Positions 24,110 to 33,590 are shown, numbered from the stretch's first letter. The stretch is DNA of 64,000 bases from Sphingomonas sp. Leaf339 (GCF_001426195.1 NZ_LMRS01000012.1:615178-679177); one strand, 5' to 3'. Program-made: numbers and translations. Notes: generated by a model not told the origin, from the sequence alone.

Positions 24110-26548
24110 TTGTCCATCTCACGACCATCACGGCTCATCACGCGCTACGCAGCGGTTCTGTTCACGATCATATCCATCGTCAGCCCGGCAATTGCCCAGG
24201 GTGACGATGTCGTCGCCAAGGCAGTCGTCGAACTCGTCGGGGCATCCAATGAGGTCCGGGCGGTGGAGAAAGCCGCCGATAAGGCCAGTACGCGGGAAGA
24301 TCGCGCCGCACTGACCGACCGCCTGTCTGCAGCGCGCGCCACCGCGACCAAGTCCGACGATGTACTGGATGCGCAGATGGCGCTGGTCGATGCGAAGATC
24401 ACCGAGATCGGGCCGGTCGCGCCGGGCATCGTCGACGCACCCGACATCGCCGCACAGCGCAAGCTGCTGGCCCAACGGCGCAACACGATCGACAGCGCCA
24501 TCCGCCGGGGCAAGTTGCTGATCGTCGAGGCGCAGCAGCTGGCGGACCGGATCGCCGCGGATCAAGCCGCGGAACTGGGGCGAAGCTGGGTGACACGCAA
24601 CGCGTCGCCGCTGACACCGGGTTTCTGGGCAGCAATGATCGACGCCGTGCCGCATGATGTCGCTCGATTCGGGCGATTTCTCGAACAGATCATCCAAGAA
24701 CTCCGTTATGGGCTGGCAAAGGGTCATTGGTGGATCGCCGTCGTCAGCGCGATCGTTGCGCTGGCGCTGGGCTGGCCGGGCCGGATCGCCTTGCGGGAGA
24801 CAGGGCGGCGTTATGCCATCGGCGCGGCGCCGGGGCACCGGGTCCGTCGTTCCGGCTATGCGATGTGGCGGCTGATCACCGGCACCGCCCTGCCGACGCT
24901 CGCTGCCACGGCGCTCGTTCAGGGACTGCGCTGGTCGGGCCTGACAGCAGCTACCGCCGAGCCGATCCTTTCAGCGTTCGTCTTTGCGGTCGGCATGGGC
25001 GCCTTCATCGGCGCACTGGGTGCTGCGCTGTTGATGCGCAGCCAAGGATCATGGCGGCTGTTGCCGATCGGTGACGATGTCGCGCGCGCACTTCTGCCCT
25101 GGGCCTGGGTGCTGGCCATTCTGACCTCAGTCGACATTTTCCTGTCCGCTGCCATCGAGACAATCCGCCTAAGCTCGGTCGCGGTAACGGACGCCGATGC
25201 CGCGCTCGCGGCGATCCGCCTACTGGCGATCGGTGGGCTGCTATTCACGCTCGGTCGGCTGCGGACACAAGCGCGGATCGCCGACGACGCACGCCCGGAG
25301 GATCAGAAAACAGCGAACACTGGCACCGGTGCAGGTCGCGCCAGCGTCGGGATCGTGACGCTGTTGGCATGGCTAGTCACGTTGGCGGGCGTTGGGGCGC
25401 TGTTGGCGGGCTACACCAATTTCAGCCTGTTCCTGACCCGTATCGTGATCGAGTGGCTCGCGATCGTCGTCGGCACTTTCTACCTACTTTTAACGGTGGT
25501 CGACGACGTCGTCACCACCGTCTTTTCGGCCGAAAGTCGCCCCGGCCATGTACTGGCGCGCGGTGTGGGAATCCGACCGGGCGCGATCGACCAGTTCGGC
25601 GTGTTGCTGTCCGGCGTGATGCGGCTGGGTCTGGCTATCGTTGCCGTTGTGATGCTGCTGACCCCATTCGGTTCGGGGGTGGACAGCACGGTCGAACGGT
25701 TCGGCGCCGTCGCCAACGGCATCACGATCGGCGACGTGAGTATTTCGCCGGGTGTCATTTTTCGCGCCCTAGCCGTGCTGCTCGTCGGCCTCACGCTGGC
25801 GCGACTGTTTCTGCGGTGGTTGAATGATCGATATCTGCCGACGACCACCATGGATATCAGCGGTCGCAATTCCTTCGCGCTGATCGCCCGCTACATCACC
25901 ATCATTCTGGCCGTGCTCTGGGGTATAGCGTCGCTCGGCATCGGGATGGAGCGGATTGCGCTGATGCTGTCCGCCCTGTCGGTCGGCATCGGCTTTGGGT
26001 TGCAGGCAATTACCCAGAATTTCGTGTCTGGGCTGATCCTGCTCGCCGAACGGCCGGTCAAGATCGGCGACCTTGTCCGTATCGGGACCGAAGAAGGCGA
26101 TGTGAAGCGCATCAGTGTGCGATCGACGGAGATCGAGCTTGCCGATCATTCAACCCTGATCGTGCCCAATTCCGAACTGATCACCAAATCCGTCCTGAAC
26201 AAGACGATGGCCAATGCACTCGGCCGGTTGCAGATCCAGTTCTCGGTGCCGATCAGCATAGAGCCAGACCGTATCAGACGCATTGTCCTCGACATCTTCG
26301 CGGCGGAACCGGCGATCCTGGACAATCCCGCCGCGGTCGCGTTCATCGACAACATCGCTGACGGCCGCATACTGTTCAATTGCTTTGCCCATACGTCCAG
26401 CGCCCGCACCGCCTATCCCGCCAGAAGTGCCGCGTTGATCGCAATCCTTCAGCGACTGGCCGAAGAGCATATCGACGTCGGCACCGTGCCCCAGCAACTA
26501 CAGATATTGCCGATCGATGCAGATGCGAAAAAACCGTTCGATCAATAG
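24110..26548 (+). CDS. Large MscS-family mechanosensitive channel (DUF3772 type)
   Basis: An 812-residue inner-membrane protein. Signal or first membrane segment at residues 10-28, a long periplasmic helical region (DUF3772-like, about 30-190), then about nine membrane segments and a C-terminal MscS domain (about 600-800): SVGIGFGLQAITQNFVSGLILLAERPVKIGDLVRIG and VPNSELITKSVLNKT. It opens on membrane stretch to release solutes in osmotic downshock. It begins with TTG at 24110. It follows the S10 gene by 67 bases and a strong terminator comes after it, so it may share the peptidase transcript. Confidence 0.9.
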   Translation: MSISRPSRLITRYAAVLFTIISIVSPAIAQGDDVVAKAVVELVGASNEVRAVEKAADKASTREDRAALTDRLSAARATATKSDDVLDAQMALVDAKITEIGPVAPGIVDAPDIAAQRKLLAQRRNTIDSAIRRGKLLIVEAQQLADRIAADQAAELGRSWVTRNASPLTPGFWAAMIDAVPHDVARFGRFLEQIIQELRYGLAKGHWWIAVVSAIVALALGWPGRIALRETGRRYAIGAAPGHRVRRSGYAMWRLITGTALPTLAATALVQGLRWSGLTAATAEPILSAFVFAVGMGAFIGALGAALLMRSQGSWRLLPIGDDVARALLPWAWVLAILTSVDIFLSAAIETIRLSSVAVTDADAALAAIRLLAIGGLLFTLGRLRTQARIADDARPEDQKTANTGTGAGRASVGIVTLLAWLVTLAGVGALLAGYTNFSLFLTRIVIEWLAIVVGTFYLLLTVVDDVVTTVFSAESRPGHVLARGVGIRPGAIDQFGVLLSGVMRLGLAIVAVVMLLTPFGSGVDSTVERFGAVANGITIGDVSISPGVIFRALAVLLVGLTLARLFLRWLNDRYLPTTTMDISGRNSFALIARYITIILAVLWGIASLGIGMERIALMLSALSVGIGFGLQAITQNFVSGLILLAERPVKIGDLVRIGTEEGDVKRISVRSTEIELADHSTLIVPNSELITKSVLNKTMANALGRLQIQFSVPISIEPDRIRRIVLDIFAAEPAILDNPAAVAFIDNIADGRILFNCFAHTSSARTAYPARSAALIAILQRLAEEHIDVGTVPQQLQILPIDADAKKPFDQ

Positions 26549-26557
26549 CAGTGCGAC

Positions 26558-26584
26558 GAGGCGAGACCTTGATGGTCTCGCCTC
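26558..26584. terminator. Bidirectional terminator
   Basis: A perfect 11-bp stem, GAGGCGAGACC (26558-26568) and GGTCTCGCCTC (26574-26584), with loop TTGAT, between the converging channel gene and the GlsB-like gene. Weakly T-rich flank only. Confidence 0.8.
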
Positions 26585-26592
26585 CATATCGA

Positions 26593-26862
26593 TCAGCGAA
26601 CCGTGCCGCGACGTACCAAGTTGACGATCGCAAGCAGGATGACGGCACCAGCCAGCGAAACCAGAATCGACTGGATATTGAGCGCCCCGTCCATAATCGA
26701 TGCGCCACCGATCAGCGGCGTGATGATGAAACCGGCCAATAGCGCGCCAACGATACCGACGACGATGTTGAGGAGGACACCCTGTTGTGCGTCTGTCCGC
26801 ATGATCATGCTGGCGACCCAGCCGATGAGGCCGCCGACGACGAGAAGAATGATGAGGTTCAT
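26593..26862 (-). CDS. GlsB/YeaQ/YmgE-family stress membrane protein
   Basis: An 89-residue, very hydrophobic protein with three membrane helices: LIILLVVGGLIGWVASMIM, ILLNIVVGIVGALLAGFI and VSLAGAVILLAIVNLV. This is the transglycosylase-associated/GlsB pattern with its glycine zippers. Members are small inner-membrane proteins, often under general stress control, of unknown mechanism. ATG at 26862 follows CAGGAG. Confidence 0.92.
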   Translation of the reverse strand: MNLIILLVVGGLIGWVASMIMRTDAQQGVLLNIVVGIVGALLAGFIITPLIGGASIMDGALNIQSILVSLAGAVILLAIVNLVRRGTVR

Positions 26863-26985
26863 GAACTAGCTCCTGAAAAAATTTCGTTCCGGGGGTTCAA
26901 CAACCGACCACGCCATTCCGTTCAGCGCCGAAGACAATCGACGATCCCGTCATGGGTACTCACGCACCCAGTCATTTGGTATTTT

Positions 26986-27009
26986 CGTAGTTCTGACTGT
27001 GGAACTACG
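26986..27009. promoter_or_regulatory. 8-bp inverted repeat before the PAS-LuxR gene
   Basis: CGTAGTTC (26986-26993) and GAACTACG (27002-27009), perfect arms with 8-base spacing, 25 bases upstream of the ATG at 27035. It could be an autoregulatory operator for the LuxR-type product, or an mRNA hairpin masking translation. Confidence 0.45.
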
Positions 27010-27034
27010 AACGGTCGTCCCGCGCTGGACCCAC

Positions 27035-28510
27035 ATGACAAACCGATACAGACAGCCGCTACACGCGCCGACTTTGCACCATCTGGAGCAATTGATGGCG
27101 GGGTTGCTGGAGGGTGTGATCCTGATGGACCCGACGGGCGTCATCCTGAGCGCCAATCCCGCCGCCCTGCGGATGCACGGCGTGACAGCGGTGGCGGATT
27201 TGGGCGAGACGGCCGACGATTATGCCACGCGCTACAAGCTCCGCTATCGTGATCGCCGTCAACTGCCTCGGCGTGAATACCCGCTGGTGCGTCTGCTGGC
27301 TGGCGAGAGCTTTCCCGATCTGATCATCGAAGTCACGCCGGTCGGTGCCAACGAGCCATGTTGGGTGCATCAGGTGCGTGACATTGTGATGGACGAAGAC
27401 GGGGGCGAGCCAGATTGTCTGGGACTGGTGATCAGCGATGTATCCGAACGGTTTGATGCAGAAGACCGGTTCGAAGCGATGTTCCATGCCAATCCCGCAC
27501 CGGCCCTCATCATTCGTGTCGCCGACCAGCGTTACGTGTTAGTCAATCAAGGCTTCCTTGATTTGTCGGGCTATGCACGTGAACAGATTATCGGCAAGAC
27601 ATTGTTCGATCTGGATTTTTTCGCGGAGATTCAGCGCAAGCCGTTTGTCAGGGAATGTATCGCGGATGGCAAAACGGTGCCACAGCTGGAGGCGGAATTG
27701 CCGCTGGCCGGCGGCGATAAGACGCTAGTCTTGCTTGCCGGGCAGCCGATCGAGGTCGCTAACGAAGACTGTCTGCTGTTCACCTTCGCCGATCTGGAAC
27801 CCAGACGACGCGCGGAGCAAGCGCTACGATCAAGCGAGCGCCATTTCTCTTCCGTTTTCGAAATGGCGCCGGTCGCAATGGTGGTGACGGACGGAGACGA
27901 CAACCGCATTGTGAGGGCGAACGAGGCCTTCCAATCGCTGACGGGCTATTCAGCCCCCGCGATCGGTGGGCGCATCGCCGACGATCTTCAGCTGTGGAAC
28001 GACGCATCACAGCGCCAGGGGTTGGAAAAGGAAATCCAAGATCATGGCGGGTTTCGTGGTCATGACGTCCGCCTTCTTCATAAAAGCGGTGAAAGCGTCG
28101 ATTGTCTGGTGTCCGCCGAGCGGATTAGCGTGGATGGTGCAGCGTGCGTGCTGTGGCTCTATCAGGACATTTCCACACGGCGGCGCGGCGAGCTGGACCT
28201 CGTCGAGGCAATCGAGGCGGTGATGAAGGACGCCAACTGGCTCAGCCGCTCGATCATGGACAAGCTCGCTACCCTGCGAAATCCCCGGCCGGGCGCCGCC
28301 GTCGATGCTCCGGCGGCCGATCTTAGCAAGCGCGAGCGCGAGGTGCTGGAGCTGATTTGTCAGGATTTCGACGACGCCGCGATGGCAGAGCGCCTCGGCC
28401 TGTCACGCAACACGGTGCGCAATCACGTCGCGCGGCTTTATTCGAAGATTGGTGTCAACCGTCGCAGCGCCGCGGTGGTCTGGGCGCGCGAACGCGGCGT
28501 GGGCGGTTGA
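27035..28510 (+). CDS. Three-PAS sensor with LuxR-type DNA-binding domain
   Basis: A 491-residue single-polypeptide regulator. Three PAS domains can be seen (about residues 10-125, 135-255 and 265-390; the second has the clearest VNQGFLDLSGYAREQIIGKT signature, the third VRANEAFQSLTGYSAP). A short helical linker leads to a LuxR/GerE HTH at about 425-490: LSKREREVLELICQDFDDAAMAERLGLSRNTVRNHVARLYSKIGVNRR. There is no receiver or kinase domain, so signal sensing and DNA binding are in one chain. ATG at 27035 is chosen; GTG at 26999 is in frame and would add 12 residues across the inverted repeat. Confidence 0.88.
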   Translation: MTNRYRQPLHAPTLHHLEQLMAGLLEGVILMDPTGVILSANPAALRMHGVTAVADLGETADDYATRYKLRYRDRRQLPRREYPLVRLLAGESFPDLIIEVTPVGANEPCWVHQVRDIVMDEDGGEPDCLGLVISDVSERFDAEDRFEAMFHANPAPALIIRVADQRYVLVNQGFLDLSGYAREQIIGKTLFDLDFFAEIQRKPFVRECIADGKTVPQLEAELPLAGGDKTLVLLAGQPIEVANEDCLLFTFADLEPRRRAEQALRSSERHFSSVFEMAPVAMVVTDGDDNRIVRANEAFQSLTGYSAPAIGGRIADDLQLWNDASQRQGLEKEIQDHGGFRGHDVRLLHKSGESVDCLVSAERISVDGAACVLWLYQDISTRRRGELDLVEAIEAVMKDANWLSRSIMDKLATLRNPRPGAAVDAPAADLSKREREVLELICQDFDDAAMAERLGLSRNTVRNHVARLYSKIGVNRRSAAVVWARERGVGG

Positions 28511-28566
28511 TACGCTGCAAACCGCTAGTGTTGCCAAACGACCATCCGATGCTCAGAATAATCCCT

Positions 28567-29601
28567 ATGATTCATCCATCACGTCGTTTATTTCTGGCGG
28601 GTGCCGCGGTCAGCGCCGCCGCACCGCTGTTGGCCCAGCAGAAAGCCTCGCTGCCGATCGTCAATCCGCTGGTGCGCCAGCGCGCCGATGCGCAGGTGTT
28701 TCGCCACATCGATGGATGGTATTACCTGACCGGGTCGGTGCCGGAATATGATCGGCTCGTGCTGCGCCGGTCGCGAACGATCGCCGGGCTGTCGACTGCA
28801 AAGGAAGCGGTGCTGTGGCGGCACCAGTCGAGCGGGCCAATGTCGGGGTACATCTGGGCGCCGGAACTGCACCTGATCGATGGTCGCTGGATCATGTATT
28901 TTGCGGCGGGGCCCAGCGGCGGCGGTGCCGACGTGTTCCGCATCCGAACCTACGCCGTCGTCTGCGATGGACCCGATCCCATGGCGGGGAAATGGTCGGT
29001 GCTGGGCCAACTGGAAACGCCGTGGGACAGCTTCAATCTCGATTCCACCAGTTTCGTCCATCGTGGCACGCGGTATCTTGCCTGGGCGCAACGCGAGCCG
29101 GGGATCGAGACGAACTCCAACCTCTATCTGGCTCCCCTCGCCACCCCGTTAACGCTGGCCGCAAAGCCAGCCCGACTGTCGGTGCCCACGCTGGATTGGG
29201 AGGTGCGCGGTTACAAGGTGAATGAGGCGCCGGCCCTGCTGGCCCGCAACGGACGGCTGTTTATGACCTACTCAGCCAGCGCAACCGATGCGCGTTATTG
29301 TCTGGGGATGCTCACGGCACGTGACGATGCAAACATCATGGACCCGGCCGTCTGGACCAAAAGCCAACACCCGGTGATGACCACATCGGCCGCCCACAAA
29401 GTGTATGGTCCTGGCCACAACAGCTTCACGGTGGATGAACGCGGCCGCGACATGCTGGTTTTTCACGCGCGCGACTACGAGACGATTCAGGGCGACCCCT
29501 TGCTCGACCCGAACCGCCACACCCGTGTCCAACAGATCGTCTATCGCGCCGATGGCACGCCCGTCTTCGACCCGCCAGTGGCGAACGGCCCGCTCACCTG
29601 A
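28567..29601 (+). CDS. Secreted glycoside hydrolase, family 43 type
   Basis: A 344-residue protein with a twin-arginine-like signal (SRRLFLAGAAVSAAAP, residues 5-20). The five-bladed GH43 propeller is marked by the three acids: D41 (QRADAQVF), D159 (FNLDSTSFV) and E220 (YKVNEAPALL), with YIWAPELHLIDGRWIMYFAA between. Members are arabinofuranosidases, xylosidases or arabinanases; the substrate cannot be read. An upstream ATG at 28549 is possible. It ends converging on, and overlapping by 8 bases, the alpha/beta-hydrolase gene. Confidence 0.88.
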   Translation: MIHPSRRLFLAGAAVSAAAPLLAQQKASLPIVNPLVRQRADAQVFRHIDGWYYLTGSVPEYDRLVLRRSRTIAGLSTAKEAVLWRHQSSGPMSGYIWAPELHLIDGRWIMYFAAGPSGGGADVFRIRTYAVVCDGPDPMAGKWSVLGQLETPWDSFNLDSTSFVHRGTRYLAWAQREPGIETNSNLYLAPLATPLTLAAKPARLSVPTLDWEVRGYKVNEAPALLARNGRLFMTYSASATDARYCLGMLTARDDANIMDPAVWTKSQHPVMTTSAAHKVYGPGHNSFTVDERGRDMLVFHARDYETIQGDPLLDPNRHTRVQQIVYRADGTPVFDPPVANGPLT

Positions 29602-30631
29602 CGATGCCCCGCGAGTTCGTACAGCCTGATTTGCCGATGGCCATTCGCAAGGCCTCCATGAATTGGGATGGGGATTCGACCTGTGGCGCGTGACCGAGGT
29701 TGTTGAGCCGGATGAGTTGCGCATCGGGGATTTGCTTCACGACATCTTCCGCTGCTTGCGGCACTGTCCGCACCTGATCGCGCCGATCGGGTGGAGCGCT
29801 GTTGGCCCGGAACGCGGTTAGGTCGCGTTGGCCGATAATGAGCGTGACCGGCATGGAAAGGAGCGGCAGATCGGCGGCGACCGGCTGGGTCTGGATCATA
29901 TCCGACAGTCGGGCCTGCGCATCGCGGACGATATCCCCGTTGGGACCGGCATATTGCCCTGCGAGCATCGCGACCCAGCGATCATAGGCCGGACGCCATT
30001 CCCCGTGATAATAATTGCGTAGCTGGTACGCCTTGATCGACGTGGCATCGGTCTTCGCCTCCTCCGCCCGCAGCTTGCCGAGATCGGTGTAGGGCACGCC
30101 TTCAGCCAAGGTGTCGTTCAGGCCCAACGGATTGACCAGCGCCAGCCTTACAACACGATCGGGATGAAGCAGGGCGAAGCGTGCGGCGAGAATACCGCCG
30201 GTAGAATGGCCCACAAGGATAACTCTGCCGACACCGACTTGGTCGAGCAGAGCGCGCGTCAGTTCCGCCATCGTGTGAAAGCTGTACTGGTATCCTGTGG
30301 GCTTCGATGATTTGCAGAAGCCGATCTGGTCAGGCGCGATGACCCGGAAACCCTGAGCAGCCAATGCCTTAGCCGTATCGAGCCATGTCGCCGCGCAGAA
30401 ATTCTTGCCGTGAAACAGGACGATTGTCTTACCGTTCGCCACGCCCGTCGGGCGCCAATCGAGATAGGCCATTTTGACCTGCTGACCTTGCGAGCTTGTC
30501 GCGAACCAGTGGACCAACGCACCATAATCGAAACGCTCCAGATTGGCTCCGAGCGGTACCGCCTGTGCGACGGCAACTGTTGGTGACAAGGCGATCGAAA
30601 CGGCCGCGGCCGCAGTCTTCCAGCGTATCAT
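29594..30631 (-). CDS. Secreted alpha/beta hydrolase
   Basis: A 345-residue alpha/beta hydrolase with a signal peptide (MIRWKTAAAAVSIALSPTVAVAQ). Oxyanion loop FHGKNFCAATW, nucleophile S143 in VGHSTGGILAA, acid region in IIGQRDLTAF, and final His in LNNLGHAPQVESP. Related to haloalkane-dehalogenase and epoxide-hydrolase-like esterases; substrate unknown. The frame opens at GTG 30649; ATG 30631 is preferred because it starts a clean signal peptide. Its last bases overlap the GH43 gene. Confidence 0.85.
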   Translation of the reverse strand: MIRWKTAAAAVSIALSPTVAVAQAVPLGANLERFDYGALVHWFATSSQGQQVKMAYLDWRPTGVANGKTIVLFHGKNFCAATWLDTAKALAAQGFRVIAPDQIGFCKSSKPTGYQYSFHTMAELTRALLDQVGVGRVILVGHSTGGILAARFALLHPDRVVRLALVNPLGLNDTLAEGVPYTDLGKLRAEEAKTDATSIKAYQLRNYYHGEWRPAYDRWVAMLAGQYAGPNGDIVRDAQARLSDMIQTQPVAADLPLLSMPVTLIIGQRDLTAFRANSAPPDRRDQVRTVPQAAEDVVKQIPDAQLIRLNNLGHAPQVESPSQFMEALRMAIGKSGCTNSRGIVR

Positions 30632-30675
30632 CGACCAGAAACGATCCACACGTTGCCCCGTATCCGCCCGAACCG

Positions 30676-31629
30676 CTATGTCGTTTCGGGGACCGGGGTT
30701 ACTGGCTTCCCGCCATCGAACCAGGCGAGAAGGTTGTCGACAACCAATTGCCCCATCGCCGCCCGCGTCTTCACCGACGCCGAACCGATATGCGGCAAGA
30801 CCACGACGTTCGGCAGATCCAGCAATGCCGCAGGCACGTTTGGCTCGTTCTCGAACACATCGAGTCCGGCCCCCAGGATTGTGCCGGATCGCAGCGCGGC
30901 GAAGAGTGCCATTTCGTCGACGACACTCCCGCGCGCAACATTAATGAGTACACCATCAGACCCAAGCGCCGTCAGGATGTCGGCATTGACTAAATGCCTC
31001 GTCGCCGCGCCGCCGGGTACGATGGCGATTAGGACATCGCACGCCTTCGCCAGCGCAACCGGAGTTTCATAATAATCGTAAGCAACATCAGCCTGTCTGG
31101 CGCGGCCATGATAGGCAATCTCCACGCCGAACCCGTCGAGCCGTCGCGCCACCGCTTTGCCGATTGCGCCCAGCCCGAGAATACCGACCCGACGCCCGCG
31201 CAGCGTCGGAGAAAGCGGGAAGCTACCCGTCGGCCATAGCCCGTCCCGCAGATATCGTTCGGCCTGCGGGATGCGCCGGATCGTCGCCAGCAATAGACCG
31301 AGGGTCAGGTCGGCCACCTCGTCATCAAGGACGCCCGGCGTGTTGGTGACCATGATCCCGCGCGACGCCGCGCCTCGCGCATCGACATTGTCGTAACCAA
31401 CGCCGAAATTGGCGACGATCTCCAACGCAGGAAGTCGATCGAATAGCGCATGATCGATCCGGCCGGCCAGCGTACTGACCGCCAGTCCCCGTATATGCGG
31501 CCCGGTCTTGTTCAGAAATTTGCTGGCATCAGGCTGCTTCCACAAACGGTGGAGTATGAAATGATCGTCGAGCGCAGAGATCACTTCAGGCGACATCGGC
31601 GCAGGCATCAGGATGTCAATTTTCGGCAT
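30676..31629 (-). CDS. D-2-hydroxyacid dehydrogenase (hydroxypyruvate/glyoxylate reductase-like)
   Basis: A 317-residue NAD(P)-dependent enzyme. Rossmann loop GLGAIG at 152-157 and the catalytic set R233 (NVARGSVVDE), E262 (FENEPNVP) and H280 (LPHIGSA) are complete. The sequence NFGVGYDNVDARGAASRGIMVTNTPGVL is typical of the GhrB-like branch, which reduces glyoxylate and hydroxypyruvate. No signal peptide. Located 27 bases upstream of the hydrolase gene's in-frame region on the same strand, so possibly one transcript. Confidence 0.9.
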   Translation of the reverse strand: MPKIDILMPAPMSPEVISALDDHFILHRLWKQPDASKFLNKTGPHIRGLAVSTLAGRIDHALFDRLPALEIVANFGVGYDNVDARGAASRGIMVTNTPGVLDDEVADLTLGLLLATIRRIPQAERYLRDGLWPTGSFPLSPTLRGRRVGILGLGAIGKAVARRLDGFGVEIAYHGRARQADVAYDYYETPVALAKACDVLIAIVPGGAATRHLVNADILTALGSDGVLINVARGSVVDEMALFAALRSGTILGAGLDVFENEPNVPAALLDLPNVVVLPHIGSASVKTRAAMGQLVVDNLLAWFDGGKPVTPVPETT

Positions 31630-31706
31630 GACAGCCTGCTATCATATACTGAAAGATTATTCGGCTTTTTGCGAAAGCTCTGTGTCGATTTCGCTGGACC
31701 GAGGGA

Positions 31707-32678
31707 TCATCCGCTAGACGTCGCGCTTAGCTGGCTGCCCCGACCGGCGGAATCTGTCACCTTTTCGGGCCGGACATAAACCGATGATATCTCAGGAAAT
31801 TCATCGCGCAGGGCGGTTTCGATCTTCCCGATCAACGCCTCACCCTCTCCCATGGTCAGGTGATCGGCAAAGTCGGCGCTGATCGCGACGAACACCGACT
31901 CAGGCGCCGTGTGAATGGTCCTGACGTGATTGACCGCCGTAATGCCATCGCTGGCCGCAACCACCGACCGGACCCGCTCAACCACATCCGGGTTGGCCCT
32001 CTCTCCGATGAGCAGGCCCTTGGCTTCACGGGCCAGCAACCCTGCCACGGCGGCGAGGATCACACCGATGACTAGGGACGCAACACCGTCGATCCGGGGT
32101 TCCGACCAATGATGGCTCACCCAGATGCCGAGCGCCGCGACCAGAAGCCCGGCCAACGCCGCAGAATCTTCGAAAAGGACGATAAAGCTGGCCGGGTCTT
32201 TTGAGGCCTTCACAGCATCCCACCAGCCAATCTTGCCCTTGGTCTGCGAAAACTCCCGTACCGCGATCGCCCAGGAACTGCCTTCCAGCAGGAACGCGAT
32301 GCCCAGAACCATGTAGTTGACAGTCGGATCGCGCAAGGGTTCTGGGGATTGGATATGCAGCCATCCCTCATAGAACGAAATGCCCGCGCCGAGTGCGAAG
32401 ACAAGGATAGCGACGACGAAAGCCCAGAAATACAGTTCCCGGCCATAGCCGAAAGGATGTTGGATATCCGCCGGTCGTTTGGCTCGCCGCTGCCCATAGA
32501 GCAGCAAGATCTGGTTGCCGCTGTCGACCAGCGAGTGAAACCCTTCGCTCAGCATCGATGAAGAACCGGTCAGTCCAGCCGCAACGAACTTAGCGATCGC
32601 TATCCCGACATTGGCAAAAAGCGCACCGAACAGCACGATATTGGATCGGATGGTCTTACCGATGGTGGCGCCCGCCAT
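31707..32678 (-). CDS. Cation diffusion facilitator transporter
   Basis: A 323-residue CDF protein with about six membrane helices (residues 12-230) and a cytoplasmic ferredoxin-like end (ERVRSVVAASDGITAVNHVRTIHTAPESVFVAISADF). The metal site includes H48 and D52 in EGFHSLVDSGNQ; in the second half the helix VLFEDSAALAG holds the acidic partners. HPFGYGRELYFWAFVVAILVF is the pattern of the SLC30A9/MMT-like branch. It probably exports Zn2+, Fe2+ or Mn2+ in exchange for protons. Start at 32678 after GGAGATAGGG. Confidence 0.9.
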   Translation of the reverse strand: MAGATIGKTIRSNIVLFGALFANVGIAIAKFVAAGLTGSSSMLSEGFHSLVDSGNQILLLYGQRRAKRPADIQHPFGYGRELYFWAFVVAILVFALGAGISFYEGWLHIQSPEPLRDPTVNYMVLGIAFLLEGSSWAIAVREFSQTKGKIGWWDAVKASKDPASFIVLFEDSAALAGLLVAALGIWVSHHWSEPRIDGVASLVIGVILAAVAGLLAREAKGLLIGERANPDVVERVRSVVAASDGITAVNHVRTIHTAPESVFVAISADFADHLTMGEGEALIGKIETALRDEFPEISSVYVRPEKVTDSAGRGSQLSATSSG

Positions 32679-33053
32679 GTCTGCCCTATCTCCATTGAAC
32701 TCAAGGTATCCGACCTCAGGACGGCTACGATGTGATATCTCCGCCCTAAGCGATCACAGATAGAATCGATAGAATCGAAAACATTCTTTTGGATCATCGC
32801 CCGCCCCATCGCTTCGCCTGTCCAATCGGTATGGGCGAGATATCAGACCTCGCCTTCCAAGCGTCTGGAGGACATTAAATGGCAACGAACACGAGAAATC
32901 GATGCCGAAAAGTGACGTAGGTCGGCCTCCTGGTCCCTACGGCCCGGCCTAAACGGCGGGGTAAATCTTGATTACTGGCCATACCTCGGTACAGGGGTTT
33001 CAGCGATAACGGCGGCCGCGAGGCCGCTCAACACACCCGAGAGTTAAGTCGAT
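32679..33053. other. Divergent intergenic region, CDF gene to rpsU
   Basis: No sizeable gene. It holds a 13-codon ORF at 32879-32920 (MATNTRNRCRKVT) with a strong GGAGGA site, and a perfect hairpin at 33012-33027 (GCGGCC-GCGA-GGCCGC) with a GNRA-type loop, 26 bases before rpsU. The hairpin is probably in the rpsU leader. Confidence 0.5.
32879..32920 (+). CDS. Very short ORF with strong ribosome binding site
   Basis: Thirteen codons, MATNTRNRCRKVT, then TAG. GGAGGA stands six bases before the ATG. It lies 133 bases upstream of rpsU on the same strand. It could be a leader peptide or a chance ORF. Basic, with no hydrophobic stretch. Confidence 0.25.
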   Translation: MATNTRNRCRKVT

Positions 33054-33254
33054 ATGCAAATCATCGTCCGTGACAACAATGTCGATCAGGCCCTCCGCGC
33101 GCTCAAGAAGAAGCTGCAGCGAGAAGGCGTCTATCGTGAAATGAAGCTGCGTCGGCATTACGAGAAGCCTTCGGAGAAGCGGGCGCGTCAGCACGCAGCC
33201 GCTATCAGTCGCGCGCGCAAGGCCGATCGGAAGCGCGCCGAACGCGACAAGTAA
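33054..33254 (+). CDS. rpsU: 30S ribosomal protein S21
   Basis: A 66-residue basic protein with the full S21 pattern: [43 protein letters not shown] and an Arg/Lys-rich tail. S21 binds near the mRNA-rRNA contact site of the small subunit and helps initiation. A GAGAGTTAAG site precedes the start. It stands alone here, and the GNRA-capped hairpin just upstream may serve in control of the transcript. Confidence 0.97.
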   Translation: MQIIVRDNNVDQALRALKKKLQREGVYREMKLRRHYEKPSEKRARQHAAAISRARKADRKRAERDK

Positions 33255-33590
33255 GTCGCTCCAGCCAGCTTCGTCTCTCGCATCACCTTGGGCGCCCTTC
33301 TTCGCGGCGACACAAGGAGGTACGAAGTGGATAAGCGGCATTGCCACCCCTACCCTACGACGACGCTGATCCGTTGTGATGCCTTGCACGCACGGATCGG
33401 CAATCGGGGTGGTCGAAGGCTTCTTTTTGAAGCCGATTGGGTATTTGCTGGTGCGGATGCTCGCAACCGGCGCGCCTATATCTTAAGCGCCGCGACCCGG
33501 GACCGATCCGCTAAATCTCCTGTATCCTGGGACTTTGCTGTCGTAGGTATGGTCGGTGTGCCGTGCTCCCTGCTTGAAACCTGCCCAAGA
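33255..33590. other. Intergenic region, rpsU to GDPD gene (convergent)
   Basis: No recognised gene. A good AAGGAGG site at 33315-33321 stands before a GTG at 33327, opening a 176-codon frame that runs to 33857 and so enters the GDPD gene on the opposite strand by 267 bases. The encoded protein has no recognised family, so it is not called. No clear hairpin terminator was found. Confidence 0.4.

Noticed and set aside
27001..27040. GGAAC at 27001 as an EcfG promoter for the PAS-LuxR gene
   Set aside because: No CGTT-like -10 element at 16-17 bases, and the position overlaps the likely start region.
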